Shown: one piece after another, positions 1-5,900 of the stretch | Position numbering within the stretch: the stretch's first letter is position 1 | Layout: every line of letters begins with the position of its first letter | Origin: Candidatus Thalassarchaeaceae archaeon | GTDB lineage: Archaea > Thermoplasmatota > Poseidoniia > Poseidoniales > Thalassarchaeaceae | Reading direction: 5' to 3' | DNA: 6,294 nt | Assembly (NCBI GenBank): GCA_029250565.1 | Contig: JAQXFA010000146.1 | Coordinates: 1 to 6,294 of the forward strand | Notes under the pieces: model-generated | Told to the model about the DNA's origin: nothing | The model's database searches: none | Seen by the model: the letters and a program-made list of their open reading frames with translations, nothing else | Translations under genes and position numbers: made by a program

Positions 1-117
1 ATTTATTTTGTTCAAGGTGATGAGATGCAGGGTATATTTGTGGGTCTTTGGGCTCCTACATTAATTAATGCAACTAGAGGAATGGAAGCGTGGCTGGAAG
101 AATACCGCCGTGTCTGA
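1..117 (+). CDS. C-terminal end of an unrecognised protein (partial)
   Basis: Frame 1 is open from the first base and ends at TGA 115-117, giving the last 38 residues of a protein whose start lies outside the window. The visible part begins with a short acidic stretch (GDEM), continues with a hydrophobic run (about residues 12-23 of the fragment, GIFVGLWAPTLI) that could be a membrane segment or amphipathic helix, and ends in a charged helix-like tail (MEAWLEEYRRV). I do not recognise the family and assign no function. The alternative that this is a chance open frame cannot be excluded over 117 bases, but the composition is protein-like and the next base stretch contains hairpins suited to a gene end. 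Confidence 0.55.
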   Translation: MYFVQGDEMQGIFVGLWAPTLINATRGMEAWLEEYRRV

Positions 118-161
118 TTTGAAACAATTTATCTATTTCAAAGGGCTTTCAGTGTGCCCTT
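118..161 (+). other. Two overlapping hairpins just after the stop codon
   Basis: Directly behind the stop codon at 115-117 lies a perfect 7-bp inverted repeat, TTTGAAA (118-124) with TTTCAAA (136-142), loop 11 nt. It overlaps by two bases a 6-bp inverted repeat AAGGGC (141-146) with GCCCTT (156-161), loop 9 nt. The position suggests a role in transcript 3'-end formation or stability. No strong T-run follows, so a classical terminator is not shown, and AT-rich inverted repeats of this size can arise by chance. Confidence 0.3.
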
Positions 162-186
162 CGGCAAACTACTGGCGCAATAAGCA

Positions 187-252
187 TTAGTCTGTCAAGA
201 CTCGTCCTTTTGCATCTAACAATTCAACAGTCAATCCAATGTCGGGTAAACA
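187..252 (-). pseudogene. 3'-end remnant duplicated from the minus-strand gene at 611-1060
   Basis: Read on the minus strand this encodes a short tail with the same ending as the gene at 611-1060: DIGLTVELLDAKGRVL followed by TD and a TAA stop (complement of 187-189), against ND and TGA in the full gene. Bases 206-244 are identical to 630-668. The 19 bases between there and the stop have 7 differences, yet only one amino acid changes (N to T). Upstream, the similarity ends at 244, and a stop codon is met in the same frame at 253-255, so no full-length second copy exists. It is therefore a broken gene end, left by partial tandem duplication, by decay of a paralog, or by an insertion that duplicated the target's 3' end. 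Confidence 0.7.
206..244. repeat. 39-bp perfect direct repeat, copy 1
   Basis: Bases 206-244 match bases 630-668 without a mismatch, at an offset of 424 bp. The repeat begins CCTTTTGCATC and ends CCAATGTCG. In both copies it is the coding end of a minus-strand frame (DIGLTVELLDAKG region). On the plus strand it contributes the ATG at 239, an upstream possible start of the two-TM gene, which makes that ATG unlikely to be the real start. The two copies bracket the two-TM gene, as attachment-site repeats bracket an inserted element. Confidence 0.9.
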
Positions 253-283
253 GTTAAGTTCAGTATTTGGGCGGGGCGAAATA

Positions 284-577
284 ATGTCCAGAGACGAAAT
301 CATGCCCGAAGATGGAATGAGTAAAGAAGAGCAGTATGCCAGCTTGCAGAATTTGGTGATGATGTTGCCTTATATTCTTGGATTTGGGTGGTTTGCCATG
401 ATACCGCTTTCTTACTACCTCATCGCACCAGGTTTTGGGGCCGATGATCCTTTCATCAGAATTGGAGTGACAATTGGTATTGCAGTCGTCAATCTGATTG
501 GTGATATTGTTCTCATGACAATCATGAGGGGCAATCTGAATCGGTTGGCCTTGGAATTGGAATCTCAAGTTGCTTAG
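284..577 (+). CDS. Small two-transmembrane-segment protein of unknown function
   Basis: With the ATG at 284 the product is 97 residues: a charged N-terminus rich in Asp, Glu and Met, a first hydrophobic segment (about residues 24-47, LVMMLPYILGFGWFAMIPL onwards), a short acidic loop (GADDPF), a second hydrophobic segment (about residues 58-80), and a charged helical tail (RGNLNRLALELESQVA). It is presumably an integral membrane protein with both ends on one side. I recognise no family. The start is uncertain: ATGs at 239, 284, 302 and 317 are in frame. The one at 239 lies inside a repeat copied from another gene and is disfavoured; none has a strong ribosome binding site. The gene converges on the minus-strand gene at 611-1060 with a 33-nt gap and is bracketed by the 39-bp repeat, so it may be a later arrival. 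Confidence 0.6.
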   Translation: MSRDEIMPEDGMSKEEQYASLQNLVMMLPYILGFGWFAMIPLSYYLIAPGFGADDPFIRIGVTIGIAVVNLIGDIVLMTIMRGNLNRLALELESQVA

Positions 578-610
578 TCAAATTCTATCTTCTCGTTTGA
601 CTCGGATGAA

Positions 611-1060
611 TCAGTCGTTTAGGACACGGCCTTTTGCATCTAACAATTCAACAGTCAATCCAATGTCGTTGACATCCTTGAGCAAGCCATCATGCATCTT
701 GTCACTAAACGCGTCGAGAGCGGCGAGTTGGCTAGTCTTTGAAGGGTCTCTTAGGCGATCAATAATATGGTTCAACACACACGAAACACCGTATGCTTGT
801 CCAGTACGAAATGCGTGGTCTAAACTACCCGCTTCAACATCTTCAGCAGCCCTTCTCGCTAACACTTGATTGGAGTATGCAACCATTGCACCATACACTG
901 TTTCCATCATTTGACTTGGTTCAGTCCATGAGTCTTCTAGGCGACCCTGAGCTTCCTCAATTGCGGCTTCAGCAGCCTCCTCATATTTGCGGAATAAGGT
1001 GATGGGGTCTGCTTCTCCATCCGCTAGTGCATTGTTGATGATTTCACGCCAGTCAGCCAT
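611..1060 (-). CDS. Hypothetical 149-residue helical protein
   Basis: The frame is open up to 1153, but the start chosen is the ATG at 1060 (MADWREIINN), because GGAG stands 10 nt upstream on the minus strand; an ATG at 1099 is an alternative that would add 13 residues. The product is acidic, lacks a signal peptide or membrane segment, and is mainly helical (FRKYEEAAEAAIEEAQGRLED at about residues 23-43, then LARRAAEDVEAG and LNHIIDRLRDP). It ends in a short strand-turn-strand-like tail (DIGLTVELLDAKGRVLND, residues 132-149). A lone Cys is visible near residue 93. I do not recognise the family; the look is that of a soluble cytoplasmic protein. It is transcribed divergently from the L18e operon and convergently with the two-TM gene. 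Its last 57 bases have a second copy at 187-244, so the tail has been duplicated or replaced. Confidence 0.7.
   Translation of the reverse strand: MADWREIINNALADGEADPITLFRKYEEAAEAAIEEAQGRLEDSWTEPSQMMETVYGAMVAYSNQVLARRAAEDVEAGSLDHAFRTGQAYGVSCVLNHIIDRLRDPSKTSQLAALDAFSDKMHDGLLKDVNDIGLTVELLDAKGRVLND
630..668. repeat. 39-bp perfect direct repeat, copy 2 (inside the 149-residue gene)
   Basis: This is the second copy of the repeat at 206-244. Here it lies inside the intact minus-strand gene, six codons before its stop. Recombination between the copies would remove 424 bp, including the whole two-TM gene, and would still leave a complete minus-strand gene ending in the slightly different tail GRVLTD. 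Confidence 0.9.
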
Positions 1061-1221
1061 TTCAATCGTTCTCCGATTCCGGCCATATGTTTCAATCATT
1101 TCCCCAAGCGCCTCAGATCGGTATTGACAATTGGCCCCGTAGGGGCCTTGCAAAACTCACGCGGTGGGTTCTTAACGGGTCGGCTGGTCGCCGAGTCGCC
1201 CAATACATCGAGGGAGTTACT
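1061..1221. promoter_or_regulatory. Divergent intergenic region and structured leader of the L18e operon
   Basis: These 161 bases separate the divergent minus-strand gene from L18e and must hold the promoters of both. The left part is mixed in composition; from about 1131 it turns GC-rich compared with its surroundings. It contains a perfect inverted repeat, GGCCCC (1133-1138), loop GTA, GGGGCC (1142-1147), and a weaker hairpin TCGGC/GCCGA near 1180-1194. No convincing TATA box can be named on either strand. The frame upstream of L18e stays open back to 1087, but its translation does not resemble the L18e N-terminus, so it is treated as non-coding. A structured mRNA leader or an operator for the ribosomal operon is a reasonable inference only. 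Confidence 0.4.
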
Positions 1222-1587
1222 ATGAGTGCACAAAAAGTGAAGACGAACGAAGCCCTGATTGATCTAATTGATCAGCTAAAGGTTCAGTCTCGAAACACCG
1301 GTGCAGCATTGTGGCGAGATGTGGCGTTGAGGCTTGAGAAGAGCCGCAGCAATTGGTCGCAACCCAACCTAAGTCGCCTAAGCAGGCACGCAGCGGATGA
1401 GAAATTTGTTCTCATTCCAGGCAAATTGCTTGGTAGTGGCGAGGTTAGTGGGAAGCAGACTGTAGCCGCATTCAGCTTCAGTGCTCAAGCACGGGAAAAA
1501 ATCGAGGCTGCTGGCGGCAAGACAATGACGATCGCTGAACTAATGGATAAGAATCCAAAAGGAACGGGGGTGTTTATCCTTGGATGA
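1222..1587 (+). CDS. rpl18e: Archaeal ribosomal protein L18e (eL18)
   Basis: The 121-residue product is a component of the large ribosomal subunit, homologous to eukaryotic L18 and to the L15 family. Recognisable family stretches are the N-terminal helix (NEALIDLIDQLKVQSRNTGA), the W-R-x-VAxxLEKSR segment, the NLSRLSRHA motif, the VLIPGKLLGSGEV core (about residues 64-76), the AFSFSAQAREKIEAAGG segment and the C-terminal ENPKGTGV-like end (NPKGTGVFILG). The ATG at 1222 is chosen because GAGGGAG (1210-1216) stands 5 nt before it and the product length fits the family; earlier in-frame ATGs add non-conserved residues. It is first in a cluster with L13, S9 and RpoN, a conserved archaeal arrangement, and its stop overlaps the start of L13. 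Confidence 0.95.
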   Translation: MSAQKVKTNEALIDLIDQLKVQSRNTGAALWRDVALRLEKSRSNWSQPNLSRLSRHAADEKFVLIPGKLLGSGEVSGKQTVAAFSFSAQAREKIEAAGGKTMTIAELMDKNPKGTGVFILG

Positions 1588-2074
1588 GGAAGCAACAACC
1601 TACGTTTTTGATGCTACTGATATGGTAATCGGCCGCTTGGCTAGCCATGTAGCAAAGATTCTTCTTAACGGCCAAAAGGATGGAACTCTGGATAGAGTAA
1701 TCATTACTAATGCTGAGAGTGCAGTTGTATCCGGTTCAAAGAAGGCCGTTTTTGCAACATACCGTAAGAAGTACGAGTTGAACCACGCCCGTAAGGGTCC
1801 GTTCTTCCCACGCATGCCTGATAAGATTCTCAAGAGAACCGTACGAGGAATGCTACCTTACCAGAAGAAGAGTAGTGGACGAGCGGCTCTGCGCAATTTG
1901 CGTGTAGTAATGGGCTGCCCAAATCATCTAGTGACAGGGGAACTTCCCGAAGGTCATGAGAGAGGAGACATGTCAAAATTGACAAGACCACTACCTCAGA
2001 GGTTTGTGCGATTAGGCAAGATATCTGAGAATCTAGGTGCTCCTGCAGGACGAGTTGCTGGAGGTGACTTTTGA
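1580..2074 (+). CDS. rpl13: Ribosomal protein L13 (uL13), TTG start
   Basis: The product (164 residues) is large-subunit protein L13, an early assembly protein. Family features are the opening strand and helix (YVFDATDMVIGRLASHVAKILLNG, with the invariant GRLAS), the VIITNAESAVVSGSK segment, the KKYELNHARKGPFFPRMPDKIL segment, and TVRGMLPYQKKSSGRAALRNLRVVMG (about residues 88-111). The only start that keeps the first conserved strand is TTG at 1580, which overlaps the L18e stop by 8 nt; the first in-frame ATG (1622) would delete the YVFDA strand. A G-rich stretch (GGGGGTG, 1566-1572) precedes it as a possible ribosome binding site. An ATGA at 1584-1587 is out of frame. The C-terminal tail after the RFVRLGKISENLG stretch is slightly longer than in many archaeal L13 proteins. 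Confidence 0.93.
   Translation: MDEEATTYVFDATDMVIGRLASHVAKILLNGQKDGTLDRVIITNAESAVVSGSKKAVFATYRKKYELNHARKGPFFPRMPDKILKRTVRGMLPYQKKSSGRAALRNLRVVMGCPNHLVTGELPEGHERGDMSKLTRPLPQRFVRLGKISENLGAPAGRVAGGDF
2060..2067 (+). promoter_or_regulatory. Ribosome binding site of S9
   Basis: GGAGGTGA is fully complementary to the conserved archaeal 16S rRNA 3' end. It ends 6 nt before the ATG at 2074 and lies inside the last codons of L13. It settles the S9 start as ATG 2074 rather than the in-frame TTG at 2071, and points to independent, efficient initiation in addition to coupling through the overlapping TGATG. Confidence 0.85.
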
Positions 2075-2526
2075 TGGCACGAAAAAAGAAGTTATCAGTA
2101 GAAACTAGCGGCAAGCGCAAGACTGCAATTGCTCGGGCGACTGTAAAGCCAGGTAAAGGCCGAGTCCGTGTAAACAGTCAACCAATCGAAATTTTTGAAC
2201 CAGAACTTGCTCGACGCAAGGCAATGGAACCTCTAGTTATCGCTGAAGCAATGAGGCGAATTGGTGAAGATTCTGGAAAAGGTAATGTCGATATCAATGT
2301 CAATACAATCGGTGGCGGTGTGATGGGTCAAGTTGACGCAATCCGTACTGCAATCGCACGTGGCTTGGTGAAGTACAATGGCGGCGCTGAGGGAGATGAT
2401 GAGGAACTTCGAGATGAGTTCTTGCGATTTGACCGCAGTTTGCTAGTTAATGATCCAAGAAGAAAAGAACCGAAACACCAACAAGGTCGTGGTGCTCGCA
2501 AGAAATGGCAGAAGTCGTATAGATGA
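2074..2526 (+). CDS. rps9: Ribosomal protein S9 (uS9)
   Basis: The 150-residue product is small-subunit protein S9, whose C-terminal tail reaches the P-site tRNA. Visible family features are the SGKRKTAIARATVKPGKGRVRVN opening (about residues 12-34), the DINVNTIGGGVMGQVDAIRTAIARGLVKY core (about residues 72-100), the LRFDRSLLVNDPRRKEPK segment, and the basic end GRGARKKWQKSYR, in which the closing Lys-Ser-Tyr-Arg is the archaeal and eukaryotic form. It is somewhat longer than many archaeal S9 proteins because of a basic N-terminal extension and an acidic stretch (GGAEGDDEELRDE). The start is fixed by the GGAGGTGA site and the ATG overlaps the L13 stop by one base. Confidence 0.96.
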   Translation: MARKKKLSVETSGKRKTAIARATVKPGKGRVRVNSQPIEIFEPELARRKAMEPLVIAEAMRRIGEDSGKGNVDINVNTIGGGVMGQVDAIRTAIARGLVKYNGGAEGDDEELRDEFLRFDRSLLVNDPRRKEPKHQQGRGARKKWQKSYR

Positions 2527-2531
2527 GGTGA
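2525..2531 (+). promoter_or_regulatory. Ribosome binding site of rpoN
   Basis: GAGGTGA overlaps the S9 stop codon (TGA 2524-2526) and ends 6 nt before the RpoN ATG at 2538, the same spacing as the S9 site. It confirms the RpoN start. Confidence 0.8.
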
Positions 2532-2537
2532 AAAAAT

Positions 2538-2744
2538 ATGTTAATTCCAGTAAGATGTTTCAGTTGTGGTAATGTCGTCGGCCAGCATTGGCCTGATTAC
2601 AAACTAAGAACCGACAATGGCGAAGATGCTAGTGTGGTTCTAGATGAACTTGGTGTGGAGAGATACTGCTGTCGCAGAATGTTTGTTTCACACGTAGAGT
2701 TGATTGACGAAATCGCTCCATTCACTGTTTATCGCAAACCCTGA
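2538..2744 (+). CDS. rpoN: DNA-directed RNA polymerase subunit N (Rpb10 homolog)
   Basis: The 68-residue product is the small zinc-binding subunit N of archaeal RNA polymerase, equivalent to eukaryotic Rpb10, which sits in the D/L/N/P assembly platform. The atypical Rpb10 zinc site is complete: Cys7 and Cys10 in the opening MLIPVRCFSCG, and the adjacent Cys44-Cys45 in ERYCCRRM. The following HVELIDEI motif is also typical. Length is as expected for the family. It follows S9 after 11 nt with a GAGGTGA site and is followed after 9 nt by tRNA-Pro. The RpoK, enolase and S2 genes that often follow in other euryarchaea are not seen here. Confidence 0.96.
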   Translation: MLIPVRCFSCGNVVGQHWPDYKLRTDNGEDASVVLDELGVERYCCRRMFVSHVELIDEIAPFTVYRKP

Positions 2745-2753
2745 ATGAGAACC

Positions 2754-2831
2754 GGGCCCGTAGGTTAGCTTGGCCAATACTTGACGGCTGGGGGCCGTTA
2801 GACTCCGGTTCAAATCCGGACGGGCCCACCA
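2754..2831 (+). tRNA. tRNA-Pro, anticodon GGG, with encoded CCA
   Basis: A complete cloverleaf can be folded by hand. The acceptor stem is GGGCCCG (2754-2760) with CGGGCCC (2821-2827), all seven pairs Watson-Crick. The D arm begins GGTTAGC and contains the GG pair at 2772-2773. The anticodon stem is 2783-2787 with 2795-2799, and the loop CTGGGGG (2788-2794) places anticodon GGG at 2790-2792, reading proline codon CCC. The T stem is 2804-2808 with 2816-2820 and the T loop is TTCAAAT. The base at 2828 is the discriminator A, and CCA (2829-2831) is encoded. The weak D stem, with G-T and T-T at its ends, is as in other archaeal proline tRNAs. No intron interrupts it. It stands 9 nt after rpoN and is probably cut from the same transcript. 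Confidence 0.95.
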
Positions 2832-2936
2832 GATTTGTGTTATTCAAAGAAGCCAAAGTAGTAATCTAAATTCGCCGATAGGCGAAAAGACGGATAGCCG
2901 AAGAGATTGATAGGGGGTGCACCTCATCGGCGATGT
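2832..2936 (+). promoter_or_regulatory. Gap between tRNA-Pro and the beta-helix gene, with alternative hairpins
   Basis: These 105 bases hold the tRNA trailer and the leader of the next gene. A perfect hairpin TTCGCC (2871-2876), loop GATA, GGCGAA (2881-2886) competes with an 8-bp pairing of TCGCCGAT (2872-2879) and ATCGGCGA (2926-2933); the latter reaches to three bases before the ATG at 2937. The motif GATAG recurs at 2877, 2893 and 2909, exactly 16 nt apart, and GGTGCACC (2916-2923) is a palindrome. A weak A/T stretch (TCTAAATT, about 2865-2872) could be a TATA box but is not convincing. A GGGGGTG tract (2913-2919) is too far from the ATG for a normal ribosome binding site. Confidence 0.4.
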
Positions 2937-5900
2937 ATGAGCGGCAGTGCAGTGAGAGCAATGACTCTGACTTTATTGATGGTAACTTCCTTTTTTGCAG
3001 CGTTTCCTTTTGCTACAGAAGCAACAGTGATTTCAGCAGATACACATTGGTCTGGTTCAGTAACAATTGATGATGATGTTCTAGTTACTGCATCTAGAAC
3101 CTTGACAATTGAAGCCGGAACACAAATTACAGTGACTGGTGATTATCTAATCACGGTAGATGGGACAGTAGATATTTTGGGTACAGAAAATAATCCTGTT
3201 TCAATCACGAATAATAACAACCCAGGCGGATTCAACAGCAATACAGGTTGGTGGGATGGTTTTCTAGTATCATCAAGTGGTGATATTGACGCATCTTGGG
3301 TAACAGTGTCTAGAGGCCGGACAATCTTCAATGTAGTAGGTTCGGCAACTTTTGACAATACCACTGTTGAGTATTCATACATCGGTGCTGATGTAAGTGG
3401 TAGCGCTTCAATAACTGGATTAAGTTGTACAAATGTAGATTTCACCTGTATTTCTGTTCTTCAAGGTGGGAGTGCCTCCGCGAGTTCAGTTTCAGTTTCA
3501 GCCTCTGGTAATGGGGTTGAAAATGGTGGTTCCCTAACACTGGATGGTTTGGAAGTATCTCAATCAGGTATTGGCCTGTTAATTTTTGATGGTTCAAATG
3601 GCGTGGCTTCTAATCTTGATTTCGACAATCTTTCTATTGCAGTTCTCAGTCGCGGGATCTCATCATTTACTGTAGATTCTTTGCGCGTAGATGATTCAAC
3701 TTTATTGCTAGATGCGATTAACAGTGACGGATTAGAGATTGATGATGCGGTAGGTGAAAATCTAGACAGTTTGGTTGTTGGCAGCAGTATGGGTGATGTC
3801 AGTTTTGATAATTTTGTAATCAATGGAAGTGGTGCCAACGGCTGGATGGTAGCAGCTGATAGCGTGGGTACATTCACCCTCAGTAATTCTACCCTCAATG
3901 GTTTTGATAGTGGTTTGAGATTTACTGGAAGCGGCTTGCATGTTATTGAGGATAGTTCTATTTCAACCAGTGGTTCTGTCTTTGATATCAGCGGAACAGG
4001 TAGATTTGAAACAAAATCCTCAACTTTTACCGCAACCTCAAATTTGGGGTATTTTTCAGGTGTAGATTCATCTTGGGATGATTCAACGTTAATTACAGAT
4101 TCAACATCAAACGGATTGGATTTGATTAGTGGAAAACATAATTTTGACACAACAAGTATTTCCCGTGACTATCTTTATTCAGACTCAACATCAGTTGGAT
4201 TAGCAGTTACATGGGCTGTTGTGGATGCTGATGGCTTAACTCTATCTGGTTGGTCTGATGGGGCACAGTGCCGTACTGATTGCGAGTTGGGAGGTAATTC
4301 TCTTACAGTAAATATGGGTGGTGTACAAGCTGGTAACGGGATTAATATCGATGGTGGTTCAGTTACATTTGACTCCCTAAGCACAAGCAGTTCACTTCAC
4401 GGAGTTAACGTGGTTGATGGGGACTTACACGTATCTGACTGGACTGGTGCTTCGCATGGCGATTCAACTCTGCTAGTAAACATCGATCAGACGGCTATTG
4501 TGCGTAATCTTCCAGCTCACTCCTCAAACGGACAGTGGGATGCTGAAGGGGATGGAATACTCCTGTTTGGGGGAACCAACGCGCGTGTAAACATGGCTCA
4601 AGCGAATGAATTTACAGAATCAACAATATCCGTTACCGACCTTTCTGATATTGCAATTGTTGGAGTCAATGTTGAGGCGCATGGATTCACCGAAGTTACA
4701 GATGCTAATGGCGAGGTTGTCTTACCTCTGTTAACTAGTGGGAGTGATGTTTCTGCAAACGACGGCGTTTATGGAGTCACAGATGTAATTTCACCACCCG
4801 GTGGCAATTTACAACTTCCAGTTATTCCCACTACAGGTGCATGGGTTATTCCAATAGGCGTACATGCTGTATTGATTGGTAACAATTACACGGCACCTTC
4901 TGGAGGCGACGTAACGATTTCAACATCCGCTTCTCTAACTTTGAAGAATGCACATTTGGCGGTCCCAAATGGTGATATCGTAGTCGAAGGCAGTGGTCAA
5001 TTAATTGGTGATAATGGTTCAACAGATGCAGTGGTTAGGACTACTGGCGGAAATGCAATTGAAGGCATTGGGGCCGGATTATTTGTGCAGAACGATGTTC
5101 ATCACAGTTGCTCATTAACAGAACATGTCTGGTCTGGTTTACATGTTGAAGGAGATTTCTACCTAGAGCAAACTTGTCGGCTCAATATCTATGATGGGAC
5201 AGTATCAGGTATCATTCATCCTTCAATGGGTGGATATTTTTCACTGAGCAATATTGCTCAAATCAGAGTTGTTGATTTCGGTGAACCTGTTGAAGGCGCA
5301 ACAGTCACTGTTCAAGGAAATCAAATGAATACAAATCAAGATGGTATTGCGCTCTTTTCAGCAACATATCGGAATGTTACCGAAGTTTCAGACTCAAGTA
5401 CAGGACTTCTACAAGTCTATGTGCTAAGGAATGGCCACAGTCAAATTCGTAGTTGGGATTCAACATCACCAATTTCACTTGATGTCATGATGTCAACAGT
5501 GAGTGGTGGTTACTTGGCAGAATGGTTGCGTCTTGATGCGGCTTTTACACCATACTACCTTGATGACAATCTTACGATTACAACGGGAACAACACTGACA
5601 ATTCAAGCCTATTCATCACTCAGTGTCAAGGCTAACAGAGGTATCTCTGTGAGTGGTGTGTTAGAAGCAACGCAAGCCAGTATCATTGGTAGTGATTGGA
5701 ACGGGGTATCACTCTTGGATGGTGGCGTAGCGGAAATGTCAGATAGCCAAATGATGGGTGGTTCTCTAACAATTGGTCCCTCATCATCAACAACCAATCT
5801 TGAAGGAATGGTTCTCTCAAACACACCTATTTTTGTTAGTGGTTCTGGAGAAATTTCTCTATCAGATTCACTTTTGCATCAAGCTGATAACTGTATTTTC

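Noticed and set aside
260..568. 102-residue minus-strand open frame opposite the two-TM gene
   Set aside because: The translation is rich in His, Asn and Cys without domain-like pattern, while the plus strand gives two clear hydrophobic segments; it is an antisense shadow.
570..1002. Plus-strand open frames over 570-869 and 793-1002
   Set aside because: They are opposite the 149-residue minus-strand gene, which has a better start context and protein-like helical composition; the plus-strand products look random.
1133..1210. Possible tRNA or tRNA remnant upstream of L18e
   Set aside because: CCCGTAGG matches the start of tRNA-Pro over 8 bases, but no matching 3' acceptor strand, T loop or anticodon arm can be found; the match is probably chance.
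1087..1221. N-terminal extension of L18e by 45 residues from ATG 1087
   Set aside because: The extension does not resemble the family, while ATG 1222 has a GAGGGAG site at proper distance and gives a typical length.
2933..2936. ATG at 2933 as start of a different product
   Set aside because: Its frame gives a Cys/Ser-rich sequence without a signal peptide or domain pattern, whereas the frame from 2937 is open for over 1100 codons with a clear signal peptide.
3560..4150. 196-residue minus-strand open frame, and similar ones at 3143-3445, 4175-4384 and 5609-5824
   Set aside because: They lie antisense to the signal-peptide beta-helix frame, give low-complexity Ser/Pro/Leu-rich products, and are explained by the biased Ser/Thr/Asp codons of the real gene.
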